Source: Saprospiraceae bacterium
GTDB taxonomy: Bacteria > Bacteroidota > Bacteroidia > Chitinophagales > Saprospiraceae
Length of the DNA stretch: 9,713 bases
Reading direction: 5' to 3'
Assembly (NCBI GenBank): GCA_023300835.1
Contig: JALZVB010000195.1
Span: 1 to 9,713, forward strand
Shown here: one piece after another, positions 1 to 5,676 of the stretch
Numbering within the stretch: position 1 is the first letter of the stretch
Layout: each line of letters starts with the position of its first letter
Translations under genes and position numbers: made by a program
The notes under the pieces: generated by a model
Seen by the model: the letters and a program-made list of their open reading frames with translations, nothing else
What the model was told of the DNA's origin: nothing
Database searches by the model: none

Positions 1-1
1 C

Positions 2-100
2 ATCCGTGGAGAATATGAAGGTGCAGAAAAATGGATTTCAACGATTCCAGTTGCCTACAAGTATTTATGTGCAATTTTAGCAGTATATTACAGATGTTAA
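2..100 (+). CDS. possible C-terminal end of an unidentified gene (partial)
   Basis: An open frame runs from the window edge to a TAA at 98-100 and would give the last 32 residues of a protein, ending AILAVYYRC. I do not recognise the family. The last half is hydrophobic and aromatic. A second frame is also open from the edge, to a TAG at 78-80, so the reading frame is not certain. The next gene lies in the same frame, but three stop codons (104-112) and about 40 bases separate them, so this is more likely a separate upstream gene than a broken start of the next one. Confidence 0.3.
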   Translation: MRGEYEGAEKWISTIPVAYKYLCAILAVYYRC

Positions 101-154
101 CTCTAGTAATAGCAGCCAGAAACGATCGAACCTACTACAGAAATACAGCCCACG

Positions 155-481
155 TTGTCGCGTCAAGAATTTGATACATTCATCGTTATATATGCTTGTC
201 ATGTTGACTACGTATATTCAGAAGGCGAGAAGAGATTTGCTGAAAAGCATACTCATAAGGTCGTGTATGATAAGATGTTTGCCTTATTCAATAGTCTCAA
301 TGATTATCAATGTCTTAAGGTTATATTGAAATATAGCAAGCAGTATTACAGTTCAGAGGAAGAGAAGAACTTGTTTTTCAAACGATTAAAAATAGTCTTC
401 CAGGCAGATGGAGAGATCTCTAGAATGGAAAGTGTATTCGTAGCGTTTATTAGCAAACTTATGGTAACGGACATTCAATAA
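155..481 (+). CDS. TerB-like small protein
   Basis: A 108-residue, predicted all-helical soluble protein with no signal peptide. Its pattern resembles the TerB/TerB-like fold: an acidic helix start near residues 20-26 (YVYSEGEK), then a second helical repeat near residues 68-100 with a QADGEISRMESVF segment, matching the D-G-x-I/x-S-x-x-E acidic turns through which TerB family members are thought to bind metal. The first ATG in frame lies far inside, at residue 41, and an in-frame TAG sits at 110-112, so TTG at 155 is the only ordinary start that keeps the whole domain; there is no clear ribosome binding site. Seven bases separate its stop from the SDR start, suggesting co-transcription. The function is unknown. 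No ter operon partners are present, so tellurite resistance should not be assumed. Family membership is inferred from pattern only. Confidence 0.65.
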   Translation: MSRQEFDTFIVIYACHVDYVYSEGEKRFAEKHTHKVVYDKMFALFNSLNDYQCLKVILKYSKQYYSSEEEKNLFFKRLKIVFQADGEISRMESVFVAFISKLMVTDIQ

Positions 482-488
482 GTACAAA

Positions 489-1265
489 ATGGATTTAAAA
501 CTAGACGATAAGTTATTTGTTGTTACAGGCTCTACAAGTGGATTTGGGAGAGCTATTGCGTTAGGTTTAGTTAATGAAAACGCTAAAGTTATTATTAACG
601 CCAGGGGAGAAGAGAAGCTCCTAGAGTTAAAAGAGATTCATCCTGATAACATTGAAATAATTGCCGGTGATATCACTACAGATGCTACCATAAGTGCATT
701 GATAAGAAAAATAGGAAAGCGAAAGTTGTCAGGTATAGTTGTCAATGCAGGCGGCCCACCTGCCAATACATTTGCCAATACGAGTTTACAAGATTGGGAC
801 GATGCCTATAAGAGCCTGCTTCGATGGAAAGTGAAATTGACACAGGAAATACTCCCGTTGATGGAAGAAGAGAATTATGGGAGGGTCGTATATATCGAAA
901 GTGCATCGGTAAAACAACCTATAGAAAACCTTGTACTATCTACTTCTTTGAGATTATCAGTAGTCGGATTTGTAAAAACCTTATCTCAAGAAATAGGTTC
1001 CAAAGGCATAACGATGAATATCATCGCACCAGGGTATCATGATACACCAGCGATGGATCGATTGTTTGACCGCAAAAGCCAATCCTTAGGCATTACTCAA
1101 GAAGAAGTGAAGGAGATGTTCAGAAAAGAGATTTTAGTCGGTAAAATGGGAAATCCCGATGATCTGGCAAGCCTTGCCGTATGGTTACTTTCGCCATATT
1201 CTCAGTTTATCACAGGTCAGACAATTACGATTGATGGCGGCCTTGTGAAAAGTATCTTCAGTTAG
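489..1265 (+). CDS. atypical short-chain dehydrogenase/reductase (FabG-like, altered catalytic tetrad)
   Basis: A 258-residue cytoplasmic Rossmann protein of the SDR superfamily, of normal length. The dinucleotide-binding glycine motif is T13-G-S-T-S-G-F-G20, the NAG motif is at 86-88, D61 follows the fourth strand region, and a PG motif at 181-182 precedes the substrate loop. The end, TGQTITIDGG (242-251), is typical of the family. Laid against E. coli FabG from memory, the catalytic region aligns without gaps: S138 is kept, but the Tyr is S151, the Lys is R155 and the Asn is L110. The stretch P144-I-E-N-L-V-L-S-T-S-L-R155 resembles a known subgroup of SDRs annotated as 3-oxoacyl-ACP reductases that lacks the YxxxK motif. 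Ordinary keto-reduction is therefore doubtful and the substrate is unknown. It follows the TerB-like gene by 7 bases and is probably translated from the same transcript. Confidence 0.92.
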   Translation: MDLKLDDKLFVVTGSTSGFGRAIALGLVNENAKVIINARGEEKLLELKEIHPDNIEIIAGDITTDATISALIRKIGKRKLSGIVVNAGGPPANTFANTSLQDWDDAYKSLLRWKVKLTQEILPLMEEENYGRVVYIESASVKQPIENLVLSTSLRLSVVGFVKTLSQEIGSKGITMNIIAPGYHDTPAMDRLFDRKSQSLGITQEEVKEMFRKEILVGKMGNPDDLASLAVWLLSPYSQFITGQTITIDGGLVKSIFS

Positions 1266-1301
1266 TATACTCAGAGTTCAAAAAAATAAGAATAAAATCT
1301 C

Positions 1302-1332
1302 TTTGTAAGCCGTAATGGTAAAACAAAGTTCG
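1302..1332 (+). promoter_or_regulatory. weak candidate promoter for the oad operon
   Basis: A TTTG at 1302-1305 is followed by 19 bases and then AAAGTTCG at 1325-1332. The spacing fits the Bacteroidota -33/-7 promoter layout, but the -7 box matches only four of the six fixed positions of TAnnTTTG. It would give a leader of about 120 bases before oadG. A competing -7-like box, TATTTTCG at 1419-1426, lies closer to the gene but lacks a well spaced TTTG. Confidence 0.25.
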
Positions 1333-1368
1333 CTACAAGCTTCAAGACACCTTCTTTAAGTACTTCTA

Positions 1369-1435
1369 TAAAGATGAAATTACAAGCAGATTGTGCTTTT
1401 ATAGCTTTTAAAATTGCATATTTTCGTCATCTTTA
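1369..1435 (+). other. inverted repeat in the oadG leader
   Basis: TAAAGATGA at 1369-1377 is perfectly complementary to TCATCTTTA at 1427-1435, closing a loop of 49 bases. Inside it, AAGCA (1384-1388) pairs with TGCTT (1394-1398) around a 5-base loop. The structure ends 21 bases before the oadG start, in the 191-base gap between the SDR and oadG, so it could be a leader element acting on translation. It matches no riboswitch I know, and in AT-rich DNA the pairing could be chance. Otherwise the gap holds only an 8-base palindrome AAGTACTT (1358-1365). Confidence 0.3.
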
Positions 1436-1456
1436 AATAATTAACGTAGCGTTCGT

Positions 1457-1714
1457 ATGAGTAACATAAACTTAGCTTTTCAGTTGATGCTCGTGGGTAT
1501 GATTGCTGTTTTTGGCATATTATCTATTGTGGTAGGATTGGGTAGGGTACTTATATTTCTCGTTGGTAAGTATTCTAAAGAGCAAGTAGCCCCTATTGTC
1601 CAACGCAATAGACCTACGCAGTTAATATCAAATAAGAAAATAGCAGTTGTAACTGCAGTTGTGGATATGGTAACACAACAAAAAGGAATTGTAAAATCCA
1701 TTAAGAAAATATAA
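1457..1714 (+). CDS. oadG: sodium-pumping decarboxylase, gamma subunit (OadG)
   Basis: An 85-residue membrane protein matching the OadG/MmdC family: one N-terminal transmembrane helix (about residues 7-36, with the G-M-I-A-V-F-G-I-L pattern), then a basic linker and a short end with the IAVVTAVVDM segment (62-71) typical of the family. The gamma subunit anchors and stabilises the complex, joining the soluble alpha subunit to the membrane beta subunit. It lacks the long Pro-rich, metal-binding C-terminal tail described for the Klebsiella protein, so it is a short form. It is the first gene of a tight operon: oadA starts 7 bases after its stop. The ATG start is supported because the helix begins six residues in, and no longer version is needed. 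Confidence 0.88.
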   Translation: MSNINLAFQLMLVGMIAVFGILSIVVGLGRVLIFLVGKYSKEQVAPIVQRNRPTQLISNKKIAVVTAVVDMVTQQKGIVKSIKKI

Positions 1715-1721
1715 TAATACT

Positions 1722-3650
1722 ATGGGTAAAGAAATTAAACTCGGTCTGGTATACAGAGATATGTGGCAATCATCAGGCAAGTACATGCCTAATGTAGAAG
1801 AACTCATGCAAGTTGCTGAGCCTATTATAGCGATAGGTTGTTTTGATAGAGTTGAAACGAATGGAGGTGGATTTGAACAGATCAATCTTCTCAAAGGACA
1901 GAACCCTAATGTCAGTGTTAGAAAATGGACGCAACCGTTTAACGATGCCGGTATAAAAACGCATATGTTAGAAAGAGGGCTCAATGGAATCAGGATGAGC
2001 CCCTGTGCCAAGGATTTGAGGAAACTCATGTTCAAGCTTAAGAAAAAACAAGGAACAGATATATCTAGATCATTTGATGGATTGAATAATCCGCAGAACC
2101 TAGCGCTATCGTTTCAATATGCCAAAGAAGGTGGAATGATCGCCCAAGGAGCTATGAGTATAACACATTCTCCAGTACATACGGTTGATTATTATGTAGA
2201 CTTGGCAGACAAATATATCGAGCTAGGTGCCCAAGAAATATGTATAAAAGATATGGCTGGTATAGGAAGACCAGCTTCTCTAGGTAGAATGGTCAAAAAC
2301 ATAAAAGATCGGCACCCTTCTGTGATGGTAACTTATCATGGCCACTCAACGACAGGTTTTTCTATCGTATCAGCTCTCGAAGTAGCTAGGGCAGGTGTAG
2401 ATGTTATTGATTGTGGTATGGAGCCATTATCATGGGGAACAGGTCACGCAGATGTGCTGTCCGTGCATGAAATGTTGAAAGATGCTGGCTTTACAGTCAA
2501 AGACATCAACATGGATGCCTATATGGAAACGAGAGCATTAACTAAGAAATTCATTGATGATTCTCTAGGATATTACATCAACAAGCAGAACAGATTGATG
2601 TCTTCGCTTATCATTAAGCCAGGATTACCTGGTGGTATGATGGGAAGTCTGATGGCAGATCTTCAGAACAATCTGAAATCCATAAATAAGTACTTAACTA
2701 AAAACAATAAGCCACTTCTTACGCAGGATCAACTATTGATCAAGCTATTCAACGAAGTAGAGCATACATGGCCTAAGATCGGCTATCCGCCACTTGTAAC
2801 GCCATTCAGTCAATATGTGAAGAATCTGTCACTGATGAATGTTATGCAGGTGATAAAGGGGAAAGAGAGATTCTCAATGATAGATGAGAATACATGGTCG
2901 ATGATTCTAGGAGAATCAGGTGAGTTACCAGGTAAGTTAGACTCACATATCTTGAACCTTGCACAGGATCAGAATAGAGAATTCTTTACAGGAAATCCAC
3001 AGGAACTGTATCCAGATGTGTTGGACGATTACAGAGTTAAAATGAAGGAGAAAGGATGGGAGAGTGGTCAAGATGATGAAGAGTTGTTCCAATATGCGAT
3101 GCACCCTGCGCAATACGAAAACTATAAGAGTGGAAAGGCTAAAGAAGATTTTGAAAAAGATCTAGCTAAAAGAAAAGCTGAAGCAAATGCTACACAGACT
3201 GGCAGTGCTGCCGCTGGTGTTCCAGCACTTGCAGCCGCAGCCGCTGCAGGAAATCTCGCTGGAAATACACAGATTGCACATCAGCCTAAGTCTCTTACAA
3301 TAGATGTAAATGGTGAGAAATTCCAAGTGAATATTGAATATCCAGAAAGTGGTTCTGCTACTTCGGTAGCATCTAATAGTGCCAATGCAGCTGCTGTTGC
3401 TGCACCTGTTGTCACTGCTGGAAACTATGTTTTATCTCCACTAGAAGGTAAGTTCTACCTAACTAAAAACACTGGCGAACAAGGTATCAAAGTAGGAGAT
3501 AAAGTAAATGCAGGTGATACAGTAGCCTATGTAGAATCAATGAAAGTTATCAATGCTATTACCAGTTCATTTAGTGGAACAGTATCAGAGATAGTGGTGA
3601 GTCATGGAGATGAAGTGGATGAGGATAGTCCACTGATCAAAATCAGCTAA
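1722..3650 (+). CDS. oadA: biotin-dependent decarboxylase alpha subunit (OadA), carboxyltransferase plus biotinyl domain
   Basis: A 642-residue cytoplasmic, peripheral enzyme that moves the carboxyl group from oxaloacetate (or a related acid) to biotin. The HMGL-like TIM-barrel carboxyltransferase domain spans about residues 4-270. Likely metal ligands are D13, K176 (in IKDMAG) and the pair H206-x-H208. The conserved carboxylase domain runs to about 480, with PGLPGGMMGSL at 300-310. An Ala-rich linker (about 491-515), a two-strand piece (524-540), another Ala-rich linker (about 545-563) and a biotinyl domain (569-642) follow. Biotin should attach to K608, in V-E-S-M-K-V, 34 residues from the end. 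The N-terminus reads RDMWQS where Klebsiella OadA and 5S transcarboxylase have RDAHQS; I recall the W form as usual for Bacteroidota homologues. Its neighbours OadG and OadB complete the sodium pump. Oxaloacetate is the most likely substrate by homology; other acyl substrates are not excluded. Confidence 0.93.
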   Translation: MGKEIKLGLVYRDMWQSSGKYMPNVEELMQVAEPIIAIGCFDRVETNGGGFEQINLLKGQNPNVSVRKWTQPFNDAGIKTHMLERGLNGIRMSPCAKDLRKLMFKLKKKQGTDISRSFDGLNNPQNLALSFQYAKEGGMIAQGAMSITHSPVHTVDYYVDLADKYIELGAQEICIKDMAGIGRPASLGRMVKNIKDRHPSVMVTYHGHSTTGFSIVSALEVARAGVDVIDCGMEPLSWGTGHADVLSVHEMLKDAGFTVKDINMDAYMETRALTKKFIDDSLGYYINKQNRLMSSLIIKPGLPGGMMGSLMADLQNNLKSINKYLTKNNKPLLTQDQLLIKLFNEVEHTWPKIGYPPLVTPFSQYVKNLSLMNVMQVIKGKERFSMIDENTWSMILGESGELPGKLDSHILNLAQDQNREFFTGNPQELYPDVLDDYRVKMKEKGWESGQDDEELFQYAMHPAQYENYKSGKAKEDFEKDLAKRKAEANATQTGSAAAGVPALAAAAAAGNLAGNTQIAHQPKSLTIDVNGEKFQVNIEYPESGSATSVASNSANAAAVAAPVVTAGNYVLSPLEGKFYLTKNTGEQGIKVGDKVNAGDTVAYVESMKVINAITSSFSGTVSEIVVSHGDEVDEDSPLIKIS

Positions 3651-3668
3651 CTAAATTAAGCTAACTAA
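3645..3668 (+). repeat. short direct repeat at the oadA stop codon
   Basis: AGCTAACTAA occurs at 3645-3654 and again at 3659-3668, a 14-base period that copies the oadA stop codon region into the 45-base gap before oadB. It looks like a small tandem duplication, with no obvious function. Confidence 0.6.
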
Positions 3669-3695
3669 TAACGAATCGATATCAAATAGAATTTT

Positions 3696-4901
3696 TTGGA
3701 AATTATTGACAAATTATACGACATGACTGCCTTTGGGCAACTGGTTGATAACCCGTTATCCTTAGTCATGCTTACATTGGCCATCATCTTATTGTATCTG
3801 GGTATTTTTAAGAAGTATGAGCCTTTATTATTGGTTCCAATAGGATTTGGTGTTTTATTGGCCAATTTTCCTGGTGGTAATATGGCTGTTATCTCTACAG
3901 AAGTGGTCCCTGCCCTTAAGCACATGACCCTAATAGAAATCGCTGAAGGTTACGGAATAATGAATATGTTGTACTATGCTCTCATCAAGACGGGTCTGTT
4001 GCCTCCACTTATCTTTATGGGAGTAGGAGCTATGACAGACTTTGGACCGCTCTTGAGGAACTTAAAATTGGCGTTTTTTGGAGCAGCAGCGCAGATCGGT
4101 ATTTTCTCTGTACTTATGGCCGCAGTTTTCTTTGGGTTTACGCCACAAGAAGCAGCAGCTCTAGGAATTATAGGTGGTGCAGATGGACCTACTGCAATCT
4201 ACACCGCCATCAAATTAGCACCTCATTTGCTAGGTCCTATTGCGATAGCCGCTTATTCTTATATGTCTCTTGTCCCCGTTATCATACCGCTAGTTGTCAG
4301 GTTTACAATAACAGAAAAGGAGCTTAAAATCAATATGAAACAACAGGATAGGGATTACCCTGCTGCCTATAAAATAAAGAACCTTAAACTGCTTAAAATC
4401 ATATTTCCTATATGCTTAGTTGGTGTGACATCACTTCTAGTGCCGTCATCTACACCGTTACTAGGCATGTTATTATTCGGAAATCTTATAAAGGAAATAG
4501 GTACAGCTACTAATAGGTTATTTGAAGCGGCTTCATCTACTATAATGAATACGGCAACGATATTTTTAGGTCTTACTGTAGGAGCTACGATGACTGTAGA
4601 TACTTTTCTTAAGCCTCAGACCTTGATGATTATTTTAGGTGGATTTGTGGCATTTGCGATATCAATTGCAGGTGGAATTATGGCTGTTAAAATCTATAAT
4701 ATCTTCAACAAAAAGAAAATAAATCCACTTATCGGAGCTACAGGATTGAGTGCCGTACCTATGGCCTCAAGAGTAGCCAATGAAATAGCACTTAAACATG
4801 ATTCGTCTAACCATATCTTGCAATACGCTATGTCTAGTAATATCAGTGGGGTAATAGGATCCGCAGTAGCAGCAGGTGTATTGATAAGCTTCTTAGGGTA
4901 G
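3696..4901 (+). CDS. oadB: sodium-pumping decarboxylase, beta subunit (OadB)
   Basis: A 401-residue, multi-spanning inner-membrane protein. It decarboxylates carboxybiotin delivered by OadA and couples this to outward sodium transport. The family signature IGGADGPTAIY (159-169) holds the sodium-site aspartate D163. Further residues known to matter in the Klebsiella enzyme recur at the same mutual spacing: Y189 (26 after the Asp), and N343, S352 and R359 in NPLIG...LSAVPMASR. The C-terminal VIGSAVAAG (387-395) is also standard. The length is slightly below the roughly 430 residues of the Klebsiella protein. TTG at 3696 is chosen because the in-frame TAG at 3687 blocks any longer form and homologues begin with a short helix before the 'TG/TAF' segment; ATG at 3723 would remove the first nine residues and is the alternative. 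It is the last gene of the operon, 45 bases after oadA. Confidence 0.94.
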   Translation: MEIIDKLYDMTAFGQLVDNPLSLVMLTLAIILLYLGIFKKYEPLLLVPIGFGVLLANFPGGNMAVISTEVVPALKHMTLIEIAEGYGIMNMLYYALIKTGLLPPLIFMGVGAMTDFGPLLRNLKLAFFGAAAQIGIFSVLMAAVFFGFTPQEAAALGIIGGADGPTAIYTAIKLAPHLLGPIAIAAYSYMSLVPVIIPLVVRFTITEKELKINMKQQDRDYPAAYKIKNLKLLKIIFPICLVGVTSLLVPSSTPLLGMLLFGNLIKEIGTATNRLFEAASSTIMNTATIFLGLTVGATMTVDTFLKPQTLMIILGGFVAFAISIAGGIMAVKIYNIFNKKKINPLIGATGLSAVPMASRVANEIALKHDSSNHILQYAMSSNISGVIGSAVAAGVLISFLG

Positions 4902-4968
4902 GAAGTGCACATGTCCATAGCGTATACAGATAAGTGCCTGTCTCTAGTATATCCGCAGAAATACCGCT

Positions 4969-4991
4969 GTTTGAAGTCTCTGACTTCAAAC
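4969..4991. repeat. perfect 10-bp inverted repeat, 3-base loop
   Basis: GTTTGAAGTC (4969-4978) and GACTTCAAAC (4982-4991) are exact complements around TCT. It lies 68 bases after the oadB stop. No T run follows on either strand, so it is not a standard intrinsic terminator. It may stabilise the 3' end of the oad message or act as a protein-binding dyad. Confidence 0.6.
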
Positions 4992-5138
4992 CTATGTTGC
5001 TATCTCTCTACATAATCAGGGCTTTGATAAAAAAGATGTAACTACCTTGAGGTTCTAAAGTTGATATGAGTTAAATGTAGTCTCTATGTCCTATCATGAT
5101 TATCATTTCCACATATTTAACCACCATCTCACCCAAAC

Positions 5139-5227
5139 TGTAAACTACTTTACAAATAAAAATCATCCTAAAAGATGACTTAAGGCTAAGGATGGCGTCT
5201 CAACACTGTAAAGAGTAGTTTTTTTTT
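5139..5227 (+). ncRNA. candidate small structured RNA with two competing folds
   Basis: TGTAAA (5139-5144) and TTTACA (5149-5154) form a perfect 6-base stem with a CTAC loop. The same TTTACA is also part of AAACTACTTTACA (5142-5154), which pairs with TGTAAAGAGTAGTTT (5207-5221) over 13 base pairs with a two-base bulge. The two folds exclude each other. The long-range stem runs straight into nine T (5219-5227), as in an intrinsic terminator. Within the loop, TCATC/GATGA (5163-5167 with 5174-5178) and CTTA/TAAG (5179-5182 with 5187-5190) can form, or alternatively CATCC/GGATG (5164-5168 with 5190-5194). It resembles no RNA family I can name and there is no plus-strand gene directly downstream for it to control. 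The 5' end is unknown. It could instead be a loose terminator plus operator-like dyad. Confidence 0.3.
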
Positions 5228-5245
5228 CATACTGGTTCGATAATG

Positions 5246-5277
5246 AGAAGCTGGCCCCTGGGTAGCTTCTTTTTTTT
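5246..5277 (+). terminator. intrinsic terminator, plus strand
   Basis: AGAAGCT (5246-5252) pairs with AGCTTCT (5264-5270) around a GC-rich 11-base loop that can fold further, followed by eight T (5270-5277). There is no T run on the other side, so it works only for plus-strand transcripts. Its T run overlaps the last two bases of the stop codon of the convergent DUF2905 gene. Confidence 0.75.
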
Positions 5278-5491
5278 ATTGTAGATACTTTATCAACCGT
5301 ATTACTACATTAATAAAGATGCTAATTAGGATCATAGAAGTAACTGGAAAATAAAACTTAGCGTTAGGCTTTTCAACTTTTATATCTCCTGGCAAATTTC
5401 CAAACCACGTCAGCGTTTGTGGAAAATAAGCGTAAAATAATCCGATTGCCACAATAGCTAATCCAATATATATGATCAAATTTCCTTTCAT
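5276..5491 (-). CDS. DUF2905 family small membrane protein
   Basis: A 71-residue inner-membrane protein with two transmembrane helices (about residues 4-22 and 47-67) joined by a short loop. The loop carries the family signature: L33-P-G-D-I, followed by charged K-V-E-K and then F46-Y-F-P, the LPGDIxxE...FYFP pattern of DUF2905. Length is normal for the family and no biochemical role is known. It is a single gene, transcribed toward the oad operon and divergent from the first peroxidase gene across a 185-base gap. No minus-strand terminator is visible just after its stop; the nearby hairpin has its T run on the other strand. Confidence 0.85.
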   Translation of the reverse strand: MKGNLIIYIGLAIVAIGLFYAYFPQTLTWFGNLPGDIKVEKPNAKFYFPVTSMILISIFINVVIRLIKYLQ

Positions 5492-5558
5492 AATTGGATA
5501 TTAAGGTACACTTATCATAATACATTTCAGTCTGTTATCAGTGAAAGAGGTTTTAATT

Positions 5559-5590
5559 ATTGCAATATGCTAGTCTTGGCATACATTTTG
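5559..5590 (+). promoter_or_regulatory. candidate promoter for the first diheme peroxidase
   Basis: ATTG at 5559-5562, 19 bases, then TACATTTTG at 5582-5590. This fits the Bacteroidota -33/-7 arrangement (TTTG, about 19, TAnnTTTG) with one mismatch in each box, the -7 box carrying one extra T. It would give a leader of about 80 bases before the ATG at 5677. No convincing promoter is visible for the divergent DUF2905 gene in the same gap. Confidence 0.35.
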
Positions 5591-5676
5591 GATTATCTGT
5601 GTCATATACCCGTTTTTAATAATTTATCCGACCTGTAGCGATTGAGATTCTGTATCTAATAGCTATAGACCTAATA

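Larger units (their letters stand above)
4902..5275. other. gene-free structured region after the oad operon
   Basis: A stretch of 374 bases with no credible gene on either strand. In order it holds: a perfect 10-base hairpin (4969-4991), a plain AT-rich stretch with a very weak TTTG/TACCTTGA promoter-like pair (5023-5026 and 5043-5050, spacing only 16), a candidate structured RNA ending in nine T (5139-5227), and a hairpin plus eight T terminator (5246-5277). Two plus-strand terminator-like sites 50 bases apart, with no plus-strand gene between them, suggest either a stand-alone small transcript or stepwise termination of oad read-through. Confidence 0.6.

Noticed and set aside
94..174. 26-codon ATG frame beginning MLTLVIAAR, just before the TerB-like gene
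   Set aside because: It overlaps both the end of the possible upstream gene and the TerB-like start in another frame, and its product has no recognisable feature.
1301..1339. CTTTG...CAAAG and TTGTAAGC...GCTACAA inverted repeats after the SDR as its terminator
   Set aside because: The stems are short, one needs a bulge, and no T run follows on the plus strand.
1628..2035. Long minus-strand frame antisense to oadG and oadA
   Set aside because: The plus-strand reading encodes clearly recognised OadG and OadA with conserved motifs; the antisense product has no known domain and is a shadow frame.
4911..5015. 34-codon ATG frame after oadB with an AGGAAG five bases upstream
   Set aside because: The product (with four Cys and no recognisable motif) matches nothing, the frame spans the 10-bp hairpin, and the purine tract overlaps the oadB stop region. 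Probably chance.
5139..5154. TGTAAA-N4-TTTACA dyad as a BirA-type biotin operator, which would suit a biotin enzyme operon
   Set aside because: BirA operators have the half-sites about 14-16 bases apart and longer arms (TTGTAAACC). Here the spacer is 4 bases and the site lies after, not before, the operon.
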